From Pseudoalteromonas rubra (GTDB taxonomy: Bacteria > Pseudomonadota > Gammaproteobacteria > Enterobacterales > Alteromonadaceae): a DNA stretch of 64,000 bases. Under the pieces are notes generated by a model, which was given only the letters and a program-made list of their open reading frames with translations, was not told the origin of the DNA and did not search any database. Made by a program: the position numbers and the translations under genes. Of the stretch, positions 1 to 9,450 are shown in pieces. Within the stretch, counting starts at the first letter, position 1. Every line of letters starts with the position of its first letter. The stretch covers positions 682,001-746,000 of the forward strand of contig NZ_CP013611.1 in the NCBI RefSeq assembly GCF_001482385.1. The letters are read 5' to 3'.

Positions 1-1
1 T

Positions 2-259
2 GCAGATACCCGCCCTGAAACGGCGATGACCGTCAGTTTCACTGAACAAGCCGAAGCTTTTATTAGCACCCAGAGTGATTACCCTGAGCTCAAAGCCTTT
101 ATAACCAATGTGCTCAAGCAGGACCCACGCCCGGCGTATAAGAAAAAGAAAGCAGAAACACAGAGTTATGGTATGAACCTGTATGACTTCAACATTCGCT
201 GGATGGTCGACGGGGAGCACAACCAGGTGCTGGAAGTGACTCATTTCCAGCCGGATTGA
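2..259 (+). CDS. trmO: TrmO (tRNA m6t6A37 methyltransferase), C-terminal part
   Basis: This is the last 85 codons of an ORF that is open to the left edge of the window and ends at TGA 257-259. The fragment carries the QDPRPAY motif typical of the C-terminal domain of the TsaA/YaeB/TrmO family. TrmO N6-methylates the threonylcarbamoyl-adenosine at position 37 of some tRNAs, using S-adenosylmethionine. An in-frame ATG at 26 lies inside the domain and is not the true start. In E. coli the orthologue also lies just upstream of proS, which supports the call. The N-terminal methyltransferase domain is outside the window. Confidence 0.85.
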   Translation, partial: ADTRPETAMTVSFTEQAEAFISTQSDYPELKAFITNVLKQDPRPAYKKKKAETQSYGMNLYDFNIRWMVDGEHNQVLEVTHFQPD

Positions 260-417
260 GCAAAAACTCCTCAGCCATTGGAACAGTCGCTTTTTCACGA
301 TAAATAAAGCTTTTTAAGCGGTTTTAGCGCTGTTAAACTAACCCGACAAGAATACTACAACAACGTAGGGTTGCGTGGTCGATTGGCCGCAGCAATCTTC
401 ATTTGAACGGAACAAGT

Positions 418-2142
418 ATGCGTACCAGTCAATATATTTTAGCGACTCAAAAAGAGACGCCTGCAGATGCAGAAGTGATCAGCCACCAGCTGATGTTACG
501 TGCGGGCATGATCCGCAAGTTAGCCTCAGGTTTGTACACCTGGTTACCCTCCGGCCTGAAAGTGCTTCGTAAAGTAGAGAACATCGTACGCGAAGAGATG
601 GATAAAGCCGGTGCCATCGAAATGCTGATGCCCATCATCCAGCCTGCGGATCTGTGGCAGGAGTCTGGCCGCTGGGAACAATTCGGTCCAGAACTGCTGC
701 GCATCAATGACAGACATAACCGTCCATTTGCGCTGGGTCCGACACACGAAGAAGTGATCACTGATCTGGTACGTCGTGAAGTCAGCAGCTATAAACAGCT
801 ACCCCTGACTTTGTACCAGGTTCAGACTAAAGTACGCGATGAAGTGCGCCCTCGTTTTGGTGTGATGCGCGCGCGTGAATTTACGATGAAAGATGCCTAC
901 TCCTTCCATCTGGATGAAGCATGTCTGGAAAAAACCTATCAAGTAATGCACCAAGCTTATTGTAACATCTTCGAGCGCCTGGGACTGGATTACCGCCCGG
1001 TTATCGCAGATACCGGCTCTATTGGTGGCAGCGTATCTCATGAATTCCATGTGCTTGCTGAATCTGGCGAAGATGCCATTGCGTTCAGCACAGACAGTGA
1101 TTATGCCGCTAACATCGAAAAGGCCGAAGCCATTGCGCCTTCTGAGTCTCGCCCTGAGCCTTCGAAAGAACTGAATACTTTCGATACGCCTGAAGCAAAC
1201 ACCATTGCCGAACTGAAAGAAAAGCACGGTGTTAAACCACACCGCGGTGTTAAAACACTGATCGTCTACGGTGCACCTGACGAAGAAGGCCAGCGTGGTC
1301 TGGTTGCTCTGATCTTGCGTGGCGACCATGAGCTGAATGAGCTCAAAGCAGAAAAACTGCCACTGATAGACGCTCCGCTGGAAATGGCCAAAGAAGAAGA
1401 CATAGTTGCAGCCATTGGCGCTAAGCCTGGTTCACTGGGCCCGGTTGGTCTGAACATGCCGGTTATCGTTGATCGCAGCGCTGCGGTTATGGCCGATTTC
1501 GTCGCAGGTGCAAACCAAAATGGCGTGCACTACAGCGGCATCAACTGGGATCGTGATGTCTCAGATTACACAGTTGCTGACCTTCGCAATGTGGTTGAAG
1601 GCGATCCAAGCCCGTGTGGTAAAGGCACGCTGCAAATCAAACGCGGCATTGAAGTGGGTCACATTTTCCAGCTGGGAACTAAGTACTCAGAAGCCATGAG
1701 CGCCGGTGTATTAGGTGAAAGCGGTAAAAACCAAGTGATGACCATGGGTTGCTACGGGATTGGTGTATCACGTATTGTCGCTGCTGCGATTGAGCAGAAC
1801 AATGACGATTACGGGATCAAGTGGCCTCAGGCTATTGCTCCATTCGAGCTTGCTATCGTACCGATGAACATGCACAAATCTCATCGTATTCCGGATATTG
1901 CTCAGAAGTTCTATACCGAGCTGCAAGCGGCTGGCGTTGAAGTGTTATTCGATGACCGCAAAGAGCGTCCGGGTGTGATGTTTAATGACATGGAATTACT
2001 TGGTGTGCCATACACGCTCGTGATTGGTGAACGCAACCTGGATAACAATCAGGTTGAACTGAAAAACCGCCGTACAGGTGAAAAACTCATGCTGGACATC
2101 GATTCTGCGGTAGCAGAAATTGCCAAAGCCTTGAGTAAATAA
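418..2142 (+). CDS. proS: Prolyl-tRNA synthetase (bacterial type with editing domain)
   Basis: A 574-residue class II aminoacyl-tRNA synthetase that charges tRNA-Pro in the cytoplasm. The protein is collinear with E. coli ProS throughout: the N-terminal [18 protein letters not shown] block, the motif 2 region near [16 protein letters not shown], a central YbaK-like editing insertion around residues 220-400 that removes mischarged alanine, and the C-terminal anticodon-binding domain ending in [16 protein letters not shown] chose ATG 418 because family members begin MRTSQY. An in-frame TTG at 403 would add five residues without family support. A hairpin terminator follows at 2151. Confidence 0.97.
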   Translation: MRTSQYILATQKETPADAEVISHQLMLRAGMIRKLASGLYTWLPSGLKVLRKVENIVREEMDKAGAIEMLMPIIQPADLWQESGRWEQFGPELLRINDRHNRPFALGPTHEEVITDLVRREVSSYKQLPLTLYQVQTKVRDEVRPRFGVMRAREFTMKDAYSFHLDEACLEKTYQVMHQAYCNIFERLGLDYRPVIADTGSIGGSVSHEFHVLAESGEDAIAFSTDSDYAANIEKAEAIAPSESRPEPSKELNTFDTPEANTIAELKEKHGVKPHRGVKTLIVYGAPDEEGQRGLVALILRGDHELNELKAEKLPLIDAPLEMAKEEDIVAAIGAKPGSLGPVGLNMPVIVDRSAAVMADFVAGANQNGVHYSGINWDRDVSDYTVADLRNVVEGDPSPCGKGTLQIKRGIEVGHIFQLGTKYSEAMSAGVLGESGKNQVMTMGCYGIGVSRIVAAAIEQNNDDYGIKWPQAIAPFELAIVPMNMHKSHRIPDIAQKFYTELQAAGVEVLFDDRKERPGVMFNDMELLGVPYTLVIGERNLDNNQVELKNRRTGEKLMLDIDSAVAEIAKALSK

Positions 2143-2150
2143 ACCTTCAG

Positions 2151-2185
2151 ACAGAGCGCAGATGGCTGCGCTCTGTATCTTTCTT
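2151..2185 (+). terminator. Rho-independent-type hairpin after proS
   Basis: A perfect 10-bp inverted repeat (ACAGAGCGCA at 2151-2160 and its complement at 2167-2176) with a 6-nt loop. A moderately T-rich stretch follows, so termination is likely but not ideal. Confidence 0.7.
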
Positions 2186-2265
2186 TGCTGTCATAATAGC
2201 TTCTCTTAACTGCCCTGATTTTGTCATCCGCCGTCTCTAACTTAGGGTTTATTACGCTCGAGAAC

Positions 2266-3072
2266 ATGGCTATGACACAAACCTACTATCCAACAATTTG
2301 GATCTCCGATGTTCACCTCGGCTATAAAGACTGCAAAGCCGACTTTCTGCTGGACTTTCTTAACAGTACTCGTTGCGATACCTTATATTTGGTTGGCGAC
2401 ATCGTTGATCTTTGGTCTTTAAAACGTCAGTTCTTTTGGCATCCAAGTCATTATCAGGTGCTGGAGTGTATTCAGCGCAAAGCCGAAAATGGTACCCGGG
2501 TTATCTATATCCCCGGAAACCATGACGAAACCTTTCGCAATTATGTGGGTAAAACGCTGTTTCACGTCGAAGTGCACAAAACATACGTGCATACTACGTC
2601 AGCGGGTAAACGGTTCTTACTTTTACATGGCGATGACTTTGATTCCGCAACTCGATACAACAAACTGATCAGCATTATCGGCGACGCGGCCTATGACTTT
2701 TTGCTATTTCTCAATCGCTGGACTAACCGGATCCGAAGATTATACGGCGGTCATTACTGGTCTTTAGCATCCTGGCTCAAAAACCGTGTGCACAAAGCCC
2801 GTGAAGCCATACATGCCTTTGAACAAGCCGCTGTACACGAAGCCAAAAAGCACGGTGTCGATGGCATCATTTGCGGCCATATTCATCAACCAAGAATCTC
2901 GGTTATGGATGGTATCGTGTATTGTAACGATGGTGACTGGATTGAAAATTGCACAGCGCTGGTTGAAAATGAGCAAGGCCGCATTGAGCTGTTGCATTGG
3001 TCAGATATTAAGAAAGTACTGACTGTCGTTGAGCCTGAAGCCAGTTCGCCACAAGATGTGAAGGCCGCCTAA
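2266..3072 (+). CDS. LpxH-type UDP-2,3-diacylglucosamine diphosphatase / calcineurin-like metallophosphoesterase
   Basis: A 268-residue calcineurin-fold metallophosphoesterase of the UDP-2,3-diacylglucosamine diphosphatase group. The metal-binding motifs appear in order: SDVHLG near the N-terminus, LVGDIVDLW, PGNHDE, LLLHGDDFD and ICGHIHQP. In lipid A synthesis this family hydrolyses UDP-2,3-diacylglucosamine to lipid X. The protein is longer than E. coli LpxH (240 aa) and belongs to the subfamily starting with SDVHLG, so the exact substrate is inferred. I chose ATG 2266 over an upstream in-frame TTG at 2221; ATG 2272 is also possible. It is monocistronic and ends at a long hairpin. Confidence 0.8.
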   Translation: MAMTQTYYPTIWISDVHLGYKDCKADFLLDFLNSTRCDTLYLVGDIVDLWSLKRQFFWHPSHYQVLECIQRKAENGTRVIYIPGNHDETFRNYVGKTLFHVEVHKTYVHTTSAGKRFLLLHGDDFDSATRYNKLISIIGDAAYDFLLFLNRWTNRIRRLYGGHYWSLASWLKNRVHKAREAIHAFEQAAVHEAKKHGVDGIICGHIHQPRISVMDGIVYCNDGDWIENCTALVENEQGRIELLHWSDIKKVLTVVEPEASSPQDVKAA

Positions 3073-3076
3073 GCAG

Positions 3077-3118
3077 CTAGCATGGTAAAAGTCTACTTTT
3101 ATCCATGCTAGTTTATTG
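3077..3118 (+). terminator. Long hairpin terminator after the metallophosphoesterase
   Basis: CTAGCATGG at 3077-3085 pairs with CCATGCTAG at 3103-3111, and complementary A/T stretches extend the stem inward. A T-rich tail (TTTATTGTTT) follows on the plus strand. It separates this gene from the converging natB. Confidence 0.75.
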
Positions 3119-3120
3119 TT

Positions 3121-4329
3121 TCATCTGAATAACACCTCTTCGCGGCTAAACCAGCGCACACAGCATGCCAACAGCGCGGCTGCAAGCAGGATGGAAGCCA
3201 GGAAAATCATGCCCACGGCCTGATAGTCTACCGTTCCTTTGACAATTTCTTTAATCGCCAGCGCCACATTGGTGATGGGGATCCAGGCAGTTTTGGCATT
3301 TAACGTCATGTTAGGTAAAACAGACACCACTATGGGCACAAACACCAACATGCTCAAAGGCCCCATATAATTTTGCGCCTCTTTGAAGCTACGCGCATAT
3401 ATCGATATCGCCAGTACTAAAGATGACAACATCATCGCTACAGGCAACAGTAACGCGAAAATGAGCAAAAAATCCCATTGGGTCACACTCGCAAATGCAC
3501 TCAGGATAGGGTCAAGCGCCCCAAAACCGCTGGCTAACCCAATCCAGATGGACATACTGGACACAGTTACCAGTGCGCAGGCTATAGAACTGAGCAGTAT
3601 AGTGAGAAACTTACCCAAAACCAACTGAGTACGAGTCAATGGTGTCAGCAACAAAGTTTCCAGTGTACCCCGCTCTTTCTCACCAGCCCCGAGGTCAATA
3701 GCTGGGTAACTGGCTCCCATTAGTACCAAAGGGATCAGCATATAAGGGATAAAAGCACCGATTTTCTCGCCTATATTTTCTCGCCGATCAGCGGTGTCCA
3801 CTTTTTCCATCAGCACCGGCTGAAGCATCGCGTCTTGCTTGTCAGTGTCCACACCGAGCTCATTGAGCGCTTGCTCCGTCAGTTTGGCTGAATAGGTATC
3901 AATAACCTTTTTTATCCTGCTATAAATGTAATTGATCGACTGAGCATCATTAAACACCACCTGAAACCGGCTCTGTTCGCCCTGAGCTAACTGTTTGTCT
4001 GGCACCGCCGGGATATAGATACCCACATCGATAATGCCCTGCCTGACCGCATCACGTAATGCAGAGACACTGTCAAGCTGAGCCTCTCCTTCGTATCGTT
4101 TAAAACTGCGGTGGTAGAACAAGGTGTCTGAAAAAGCAGGTGCGTAGTCTTCGTTGACTACAAAATAGGTATGGACTTTTTGCTCTGCTTCGAGCGCCGC
4201 CTTAGACGTTAAAAAAGCCACAAAAGCGAATAAAACAGGAAAGATTACAATGGGCAACGCAATCACAAAGAACAGGGTTTTTCTGTCCCTAAGCAGCTCT
4301 CTGAGTTCCTTGAACATGACCTCAAACAT
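3121..4329 (-). CDS. natB: ABC-2 type transporter permease, NatB-like
   Basis: A 402-residue membrane protein with one N-terminal transmembrane helix, a large extracytoplasmic domain (about residues 40-200) and several C-terminal helices. This is the ABC-2/NatB topology. NatB pairs with the NatA ATPase in Na+ export systems, but substrates of proteobacterial homologues are mostly unproven. The start at 4329 is preceded by GGGAGG six bases upstream. The longer ORF from 4347 would overlap natA further and ignore that ribosome binding site. The true start lies 7 nt inside the natA 3' end, which suggests translational coupling. Confidence 0.8.
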   Translation of the reverse strand: MFEVMFKELRELLRDRKTLFFVIALPIVIFPVLFAFVAFLTSKAALEAEQKVHTYFVVNEDYAPAFSDTLFYHRSFKRYEGEAQLDSVSALRDAVRQGIIDVGIYIPAVPDKQLAQGEQSRFQVVFNDAQSINYIYSRIKKVIDTYSAKLTEQALNELGVDTDKQDAMLQPVLMEKVDTADRRENIGEKIGAFIPYMLIPLVLMGASYPAIDLGAGEKERGTLETLLLTPLTRTQLVLGKFLTILLSSIACALVTVSSMSIWIGLASGFGALDPILSAFASVTQWDFLLIFALLLPVAMMLSSLVLAISIYARSFKEAQNYMGPLSMLVFVPIVVSVLPNMTLNAKTAWIPITNVALAIKEIVKGTVDYQAVGMIFLASILLAAALLACCVRWFSREEVLFR

Positions 4330-5107
4330 CTTGTGCCTCCCGAACAATGTTTAAAAACGCCTGGTTAAGCTCCCGACTATTCCCTTGCTCACGAAACGTC
4401 GCCAGATCTCCGTCAAAGCAACTGACTCCTTTATCAATCACGCACACCCGATCGCACAACATATCCACTTCATCCAGATGGTGAGTAGAAAAAATGACCG
4501 GCGTGCCCTGCTCTTTTAGCTGCCTGATAAAAGTCAGCACGGTTTGCTTGGTCATGATGTCCAGGCCTGTTGTCGGCTCGTCCAAAACAACCACTTGGGG
4601 TTCGTGCACCACGGCTCTGGCGATATTGGTTTTTTGTTTCATTCCGGTTGACAGGCTCTCAGCTCGCTTATCAAGAAATGAGGTCATATCGAGTGTCTCA
4701 TACAACAACTCACAACGAGCTTTCAATGGCTTGCCTTTAAGCCCGTGTAATCTGGCAAAGTACTCGACATTTTCTTGCGCACTCAGTCGCCCATATAAAC
4801 CTGTTGTGCCAGACAAAAAACCAATACTACGCCGGCCGTGAAGCGGTTTTTTAACGATATCCTGTCCACCGACAAAGATTGCACCACTATCAGGTGTAAG
4901 CGCAGTAGATAGCATTCTGAGGGTGGTGGTTTTGCCGGCACCATTGGGTCCAAGTAACCCAAGTACCTCCGCCTGCTGACATTGAAACGAGACAGACTCG
5001 ACAGAATGAAAGTAACCATCGCGTTCTCGAGGATCGCCACTGGTTTTATTTTTGTTGTGCTCCTTGCTGAGCTTGAAGCGTTTTTTTAAACCTTCAACCT
5101 GTATCAC
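4322..5107 (-). CDS. natA: ABC transporter ATP-binding protein, NatA-like
   Basis: A 261-residue ABC ATPase. The Walker A GPNGAGKT is at residues 53-60, followed by an ABC signature LSTGMKQK and a Walker B ending VVVLDEPTTGLD, then an H-loop in FSTHHLDE. It would energise the NatB permease encoded directly downstream. The first about 35 residues contain an insertion relative to typical NatA before the Walker A. The start codon is GTG (5105-5107), overlapping the TGA of the upstream DUF3025 gene as GTGA, so all three genes probably form one translationally coupled unit. The substrate is not visible from sequence. Confidence 0.88.
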   Translation of the reverse strand: MIQVEGLKKRFKLSKEHNKNKTSGDPRERDGYFHSVESVSFQCQQAEVLGLLGPNGAGKTTTLRMLSTALTPDSGAIFVGGQDIVKKPLHGRRSIGFLSGTTGLYGRLSAQENVEYFARLHGLKGKPLKARCELLYETLDMTSFLDKRAESLSTGMKQKTNIARAVVHEPQVVVLDEPTTGLDIMTKQTVLTFIRQLKEQGTPVIFSTHHLDEVDMLCDRVCVIDKGVSCFDGDLATFREQGNSRELNQAFLNIVREAQDV

Positions 5108-5967
5108 TGAGTATCCTTTTTCTTAACCGGCTGCCGTTTGGGGCGAAAGTAGTCGGTATCACTGTAAAAAGCCAGATCCTGTTGCCCCTGATACCATTGT
5201 GGGATCCCAAGCAAGGGTAATGGCGACATCTGTTGGTTATTATCCAACAGCCCTTGACGCTCTATCATATTAACCAGTTTCTGGTCCAAATGGCGATACT
5301 GAAGTTGCAAAGGCAGATGATAAAAGGCTTCATCAACTTCGACACAAACCACTTTACCCGTTAAACCGATAAAGGGCTTGGTCAGCATTTCATAATTCGC
5401 ATGACCAAAGGTAAATGGCAACAGATTATGATGCCACATCGCACCATATTCATAGAAAATCTCCTGCCACTGATGCGCTCTTAACGCACTTTGCCAGCTC
5501 AGGTCAGGTACCGCGAGCACGACACCACATTCGTCAAACAGCGTCAGGGCATTGCGCTTTTTACTGCGTTGCTTCAGGCCGTGCTCTGCGATTTCCTGCA
5601 TATGCAAACGGTTGAGCAAAGACTTAGTTTGTGGAAACAGGCACCAAATCAGGGCACCAAAAAAGTCGTGCCAGTTGTTCTCACGGGTCGGAATACGATG
5701 CGTATGCGCAATGATCTCTTCGTAGTACAAAGTTTCGCTTTCCAGCTCACTGTTTGGTGTAAACACAATGTTGCGGGTTTGCGTGCTGTCTTTTTGTTCA
5801 TTCAGCCAAGTGAAAGATGGCCAGTCCGAATGATGACTGAGTGCAAACAACTCTTCTAAATGCTCAAATGGCGCCTGATTGAACAGGTCTGCATGCCAGT
5901 GTTCTGGCGCGGTAAATTTATTCATATTGCCGTTTTGTCTTTCTCTGGCATAGTTCAAAGCCGCCAT
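5104..5967 (-). CDS. DUF3025 family protein
   Basis: A 287-residue protein resembling the gammaproteobacterial DUF3025 family, of unknown function. No signal peptide or transmembrane segment is evident. The LTGKVVCVEVDEAFYHLPL segment and the GIPQWYQGQQ motif near the end are the most distinctive parts. ATG 5967 has GAGG four bases upstream. An alternative ATG at 5925 (MNKFTAPEHW) lacks a clear ribosome binding site but would give a more conventional N-terminus. Its stop codon overlaps the natA start as GTGA, so it is the first gene of a natAB operon. Confidence 0.7.
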   Translation of the reverse strand: MAALNYARERQNGNMNKFTAPEHWHADLFNQAPFEHLEELFALSHHSDWPSFTWLNEQKDSTQTRNIVFTPNSELESETLYYEEIIAHTHRIPTRENNWHDFFGALIWCLFPQTKSLLNRLHMQEIAEHGLKQRSKKRNALTLFDECGVVLAVPDLSWQSALRAHQWQEIFYEYGAMWHHNLLPFTFGHANYEMLTKPFIGLTGKVVCVEVDEAFYHLPLQLQYRHLDQKLVNMIERQGLLDNNQQMSPLPLLGIPQWYQGQQDLAFYSDTDYFRPKRQPVKKKDTQ

Positions 5968-6107
5968 TTTACCTCAGCGCGCCCCCTTATCCCAGTCGAC
6001 TCTGTTCAGTAAATGCACAAACCCGTCAATTGTCGCCAAAAGTCGAAATATCAATACAAATGACGTTATACTAACGGCGTATAACAACAAGCGAAGATAA
6101 TAACACT

Positions 6108-7739
6108 ATGAAACTAAAACTAGCGCTAAGCGCACTTTCTGTTGCTGTGTTAGCTGGCTGTATGGCAACACAAACTAATCAGCCTGGCGACGTAAATGCC
6201 GCTTATAACAGCATTAATGCAGAACAACTGGCCGGACATATCAAAACCCTGGCCTCTGATGAGTTTGGCGGTCGGGCACCGTCAACAAAAGGTGAAGAAC
6301 TGACTCTGGCTTACTTGAAAAAGCATTTCACTGCCCTTGGCTTCCAGCCGGGCAATGGCGACAGCTTCTTCCAGGAAGTGCCTCTGGTCTCAATTGAAGC
6401 CGATCCAAAGATGACGCTGAGCATTGGTGGAAAAGACTACGAATACAAGAAAGACATGGTAATGGGCACGGGTCGCATCAGTAAACTGGAATCTATTAAA
6501 GACTCTGAGCTGGTCTTTGTCGGCTATGGTGTGAATGCCCCCGAGTATAACTGGAATGATTATGAAGGCCTGGATGTGCGCGGAAAAACGGTTGTCATGT
6601 TGGTCAATGATCCGGGCTTTGCACGCAAAGATCCAGCTCTTTTCACCGGCGAAGCCATGACCTACTATGGACGCTGGACCTACAAATATGAAGAGGCAAG
6701 CCGTCAGGGTGCCGCTGGTGCGATTATCGTTCACGAAACAGCACCTGCCTCTTACCCGTGGAGTGTTGTTGAAAACTCCTGGAGTGGTCCTCAGTTTGGC
6801 TTCCAAAAAGAAAACAACAATATGGACCGTGTCGCGGTAGAAGGCTGGGTTACAAGTGACGTTGCCAAAGAGTTGTTTGCAAAAGCCGGCCTGGACTTCG
6901 CACAGGCGAAAGAAAAAGCCGCTGCTGGCGCGTATCACGTCGATATGGGTGATTTGACCGCTTCTGTAACCGTGAAAAGCAAGATCAGTACGTCAACGTC
7001 TTATAACTTCATCGCGACTTTGCCTGGCGCAAAACACAGTGATGAGCACATCATCTACTCTGCTCACTGGGACCACTTAGGCACTGATCCTAACCGTAAA
7101 GGCGATAAGATCTATAATGGCGCGCACGATAATGCAACCGGTACAGGTGGTATGATCGAAGTGGCAGAAGCGTTCAGCAAACTCCCCGTGAAACCAGACC
7201 GCTCTATTACTTTCCTGGCGGTTACCGCGGAAGAACAAGGTCTTTTAGGCTCCAAGTTCTATGCAGCGAACCCTGTGATTGCAGCCGACAAAACAGTTGC
7301 TAACATCAATATGGACAGCCTGAACCTACTTGGTAAAGTGAAAGACATCAGCGTCGTAGGTATTGGCAAATCATCGCTAGATGAGATGCTGGAAACGGCT
7401 GCTAAAGAGCAAGACCGCGTTGTTTCTGGCGATCCGCGCCCGGCGGCTGGCGGCTACTACCGTTCAGATCACTTTGCCTTCGCTAACATGGGTGTACCGG
7501 CAATGTACGCTGGTGGTGGTACAGAAGCGCGTGATGAAGCCACGGCACAATACCGTAAGCGCATGAGTCTGGTTTTACGTGGTTGTTATCACCAACCGTG
7601 TGACCGTTACCGCGATGAGTGGGATTTGAGCGGAGCTGTACAGGATCTCCAATTGTTCTTCCAGGTCGGTTATGACATTTCACAACAAAGTGAGTGGCCA
7701 ACCTGGAAAGCAACCTCGGAGTTCCAACGCAACAAATAA
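6108..7739 (+). CDS. M28 family zinc metallopeptidase, lipoprotein
   Basis: A 543-residue secreted lipoprotein aminopeptidase. The N-terminus is a lipoprotein signal with lipobox LAGC (Cys about residue 18). A PA-type insert occupies about residues 130-290. The M28 zinc ligands follow: His in AHWDHLG (about 320), Asp in HDNATG (about 340), the Glu-Glu pair in TAEEQG (about 374), Asp in NMDSLN (about 402) and His in SDHFAF (about 454). All ligands are present, so it should be active, probably trimming peptides at the envelope. It is transcribed alone and ends at a hairpin at 7776. Confidence 0.9.
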   Translation: MKLKLALSALSVAVLAGCMATQTNQPGDVNAAYNSINAEQLAGHIKTLASDEFGGRAPSTKGEELTLAYLKKHFTALGFQPGNGDSFFQEVPLVSIEADPKMTLSIGGKDYEYKKDMVMGTGRISKLESIKDSELVFVGYGVNAPEYNWNDYEGLDVRGKTVVMLVNDPGFARKDPALFTGEAMTYYGRWTYKYEEASRQGAAGAIIVHETAPASYPWSVVENSWSGPQFGFQKENNNMDRVAVEGWVTSDVAKELFAKAGLDFAQAKEKAAAGAYHVDMGDLTASVTVKSKISTSTSYNFIATLPGAKHSDEHIIYSAHWDHLGTDPNRKGDKIYNGAHDNATGTGGMIEVAEAFSKLPVKPDRSITFLAVTAEEQGLLGSKFYAANPVIAADKTVANINMDSLNLLGKVKDISVVGIGKSSLDEMLETAAKEQDRVVSGDPRPAAGGYYRSDHFAFANMGVPAMYAGGGTEARDEATAQYRKRMSLVLRGCYHQPCDRYRDEWDLSGAVQDLQLFFQVGYDISQQSEWPTWKATSEFQRNK

Positions 7740-7775
7740 ATACAAATGATATTGATTTTCATTTGATAACATTTT

Positions 7776-7811
7776 AAAGTGCAACTGTGTTTTTAACCGG
7801 TTGCACTTTTT
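7776..7811 (+). terminator. Terminator hairpin abutting the next start codon
   Basis: AAAGTGCAAC at 7776-7785 pairs with GTTGCACTTT at 7800-7809, followed by TT. It is placed to terminate the M28 gene. Its last bases lie directly against the ATG at 7812, so it would also sequester the translation initiation region of the following gene if both are on one transcript. Confidence 0.75.
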
Positions 7812-8978
7812 ATGCTCTCACAATCTTACTCTGTCACAACCAGAGGTAAATCAGCACTCTCCTCCTTTATAGCCAACAAGCGATTACTGCTTCCTTTGTT
7901 GATCTGCCTGGCGATTCTTTTTGAGCCATTACGTGAACTGACTATCGGAACGCTTGCCGATGCGTTTTTTCAGGTAAGCGTATTTGTTGCCGGCACACTC
8001 GCAATTTATTACTTTCTGGTCGACCGACTGCCACAACTAGAACTCAGCTACCTCAAAGCAAAATCCCCGGCACTGGAAATTTCTATGGCCGCAGTATTGG
8101 GTGCTCTGCCAGGCTGCGGTGGTGCCATTATAGTGGTTACTCAGTTCACAAAAGGCCAGGCAAGCTTTGCTTCAGTGGTCGCCGTGCTGACAGCAACCAT
8201 GGGAGATGCGGCTTTTTTGCTTCTGGCTAAAAAACCAATTGAGGGACTTACAATCATCACTCTGGGTATTGGTGTAGGGATAATCAGTGGTTTGGTCGTT
8301 AATCTGCTACACAAACCCGGGTTTTGCCAGCCGGATTCTCAGAATAAAAACATGATTGAATGTAAAGCGCCGTCAAGTGCTATCCGTTTCAGTGAACCTG
8401 TATGGCGCTGGGCACTTGTGCCCTGCCTTGTGATAGCTTTACTTATCGCATTTAACACGGATTTAGGCATACTAACACAGCCAGTTGAACTGGCAGGTGC
8501 AGTACTTGCCCTGTTCGCACTCACTATCTGGGCATTGTCTTCTAAAGGCCAAAGCTATCGGGAAGTCACCGCCGAGGACGATGAACAAGATCCCCCTTCT
8601 AAGCTTGCCAAGGTGATCCACGATACGCACTTTGTCACAGCCTGGGTAGTCGCCAGCTTTATGCTCTATGAGCTGTCTGTCGCTCTCTTTGGCTTAGATT
8701 TGGCCGCCTGGTTTTCTCAATACGCCGTTTTCGCCCCACTTATCGCGATTGCCATAGGCATGTTACCAGGCTGTGGTCCTCAGATAGTGGTAACCAGTTT
8801 ATATATTCAGGGAGTTTTACCCTTTAGTGCGCTGGCGGCCAATGCTGTGGCGAACGATGGAGACGCATTATTCCCGGCTATGGCACTCGCCCCCAGTGCT
8901 GCGGTCATGGCCACACTCTACTCAGCCATACCGGCACTTTTTGTGGGTTATGGGCTATATTACTTTGCCAGCTTGTAA
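7812..8978 (+). CDS. Putative manganese / heavy-metal exporter (ArsP_2-like, about 10 TM)
   Basis: A 388-residue, very hydrophobic protein with about ten predicted transmembrane helices in two halves. Each half carries a related motif: LPGCGGAIIVVTQF (about residue 100) and LPGCGPQIVVTSLY (about 318). This internal duplication, with conserved Cys and Gly, is characteristic of the family annotated as putative manganese transporter / 10TM heavy-metal exporter. A short acidic cytoplasmic loop (AEDDEQDPP) separates the halves. The start at 7812 lacks a ribosome binding site and sits against a terminator hairpin, so the true start could be downstream. Metal specificity is inferred from family only. 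Confidence 0.75.
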   Translation: MLSQSYSVTTRGKSALSSFIANKRLLLPLLICLAILFEPLRELTIGTLADAFFQVSVFVAGTLAIYYFLVDRLPQLELSYLKAKSPALEISMAAVLGALPGCGGAIIVVTQFTKGQASFASVVAVLTATMGDAAFLLLAKKPIEGLTIITLGIGVGIISGLVVNLLHKPGFCQPDSQNKNMIECKAPSSAIRFSEPVWRWALVPCLVIALLIAFNTDLGILTQPVELAGAVLALFALTIWALSSKGQSYREVTAEDDEQDPPSKLAKVIHDTHFVTAWVVASFMLYELSVALFGLDLAAWFSQYAVFAPLIAIAIGMLPGCGPQIVVTSLYIQGVLPFSALAANAVANDGDALFPAMALAPSAAVMATLYSAIPALFVGYGLYYFASL

Positions 8979-9386
8979 TTACTCGCGCCTTGCCCATTAG
9001 ATTTGATAGACGGCACCCTGTGGTGCCTTGTCGAACGTATGCTCCCAAAGATCCCTGTCCTTTGCCTTGACTTAATGCAATCTCAGCGCCGCTGGGTTGG
9101 CATTCAATGCATATAGCCTTTACCCCTACTCCAACACTTCGGTTCATTGCTCTCTAGACGACTCCACAATCATGGTAATGAACTGCCTTATAACTTACAC
9201 GCAAATTTACCCTAGTTTTGGCTATCATGGCTTCAGATCACAGGTGTATTGTAGACACTTTGCCCTGTTAACAGCGGTAAAGAGCGTTATGAAATTAACG
9301 CAGAGTAATACCTAGTCTAAACACGCTATTTTGAGGTCAATAAGGTGCAACGATACAAGAAGAGGTTAGTAGAAGGTCTTAACTAC
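8979..9386. other. Intergenic stretch without a supportable gene
   Basis: About 400 bp between the metal exporter and the rmf terminator. A short hairpin (GGCACC at 9012-9017 with GGTGCC at 9022-9027) lies 33 bp after the exporter stop and may act as a weak terminator. Short ORFs here have no ribosome binding sites or recognisable domains. I see nothing else. Confidence 0.5.
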
Positions 9387-9416
9387 AAAAAAACAAAGCC
9401 CCATCGGAGGGGCTTT
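9387..9416 (-). terminator. rmf terminator
   Basis: On the minus strand, AAGCCCC and GGGGCTT arms (9395-9402 and 9409-9416) enclose a short loop and are followed by a run of T (9381-9393 read in complement). This is a strong Rho-independent terminator for rmf. Confidence 0.85.
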
Positions 9417-9450
9417 CGACCTTGCTTAGTCATTAGATATTTATAGGAAT

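Noticed and set aside
799..1329. 176-codon ORF on the minus strand inside proS
   Set aside because: It lies opposite the conserved proS frame, has no ribosome binding site and its translation looks like a shadow of the plus-strand protein.
6390..6938. 182-codon minus-strand ORF inside the M28 peptidase gene
   Set aside because: It mirrors the codon structure of the peptidase gene and contains no recognisable domain.
8905..9315. Short ORFs after the metal exporter on both strands
   Set aside because: No start signals or families; one overlaps the exporter end.
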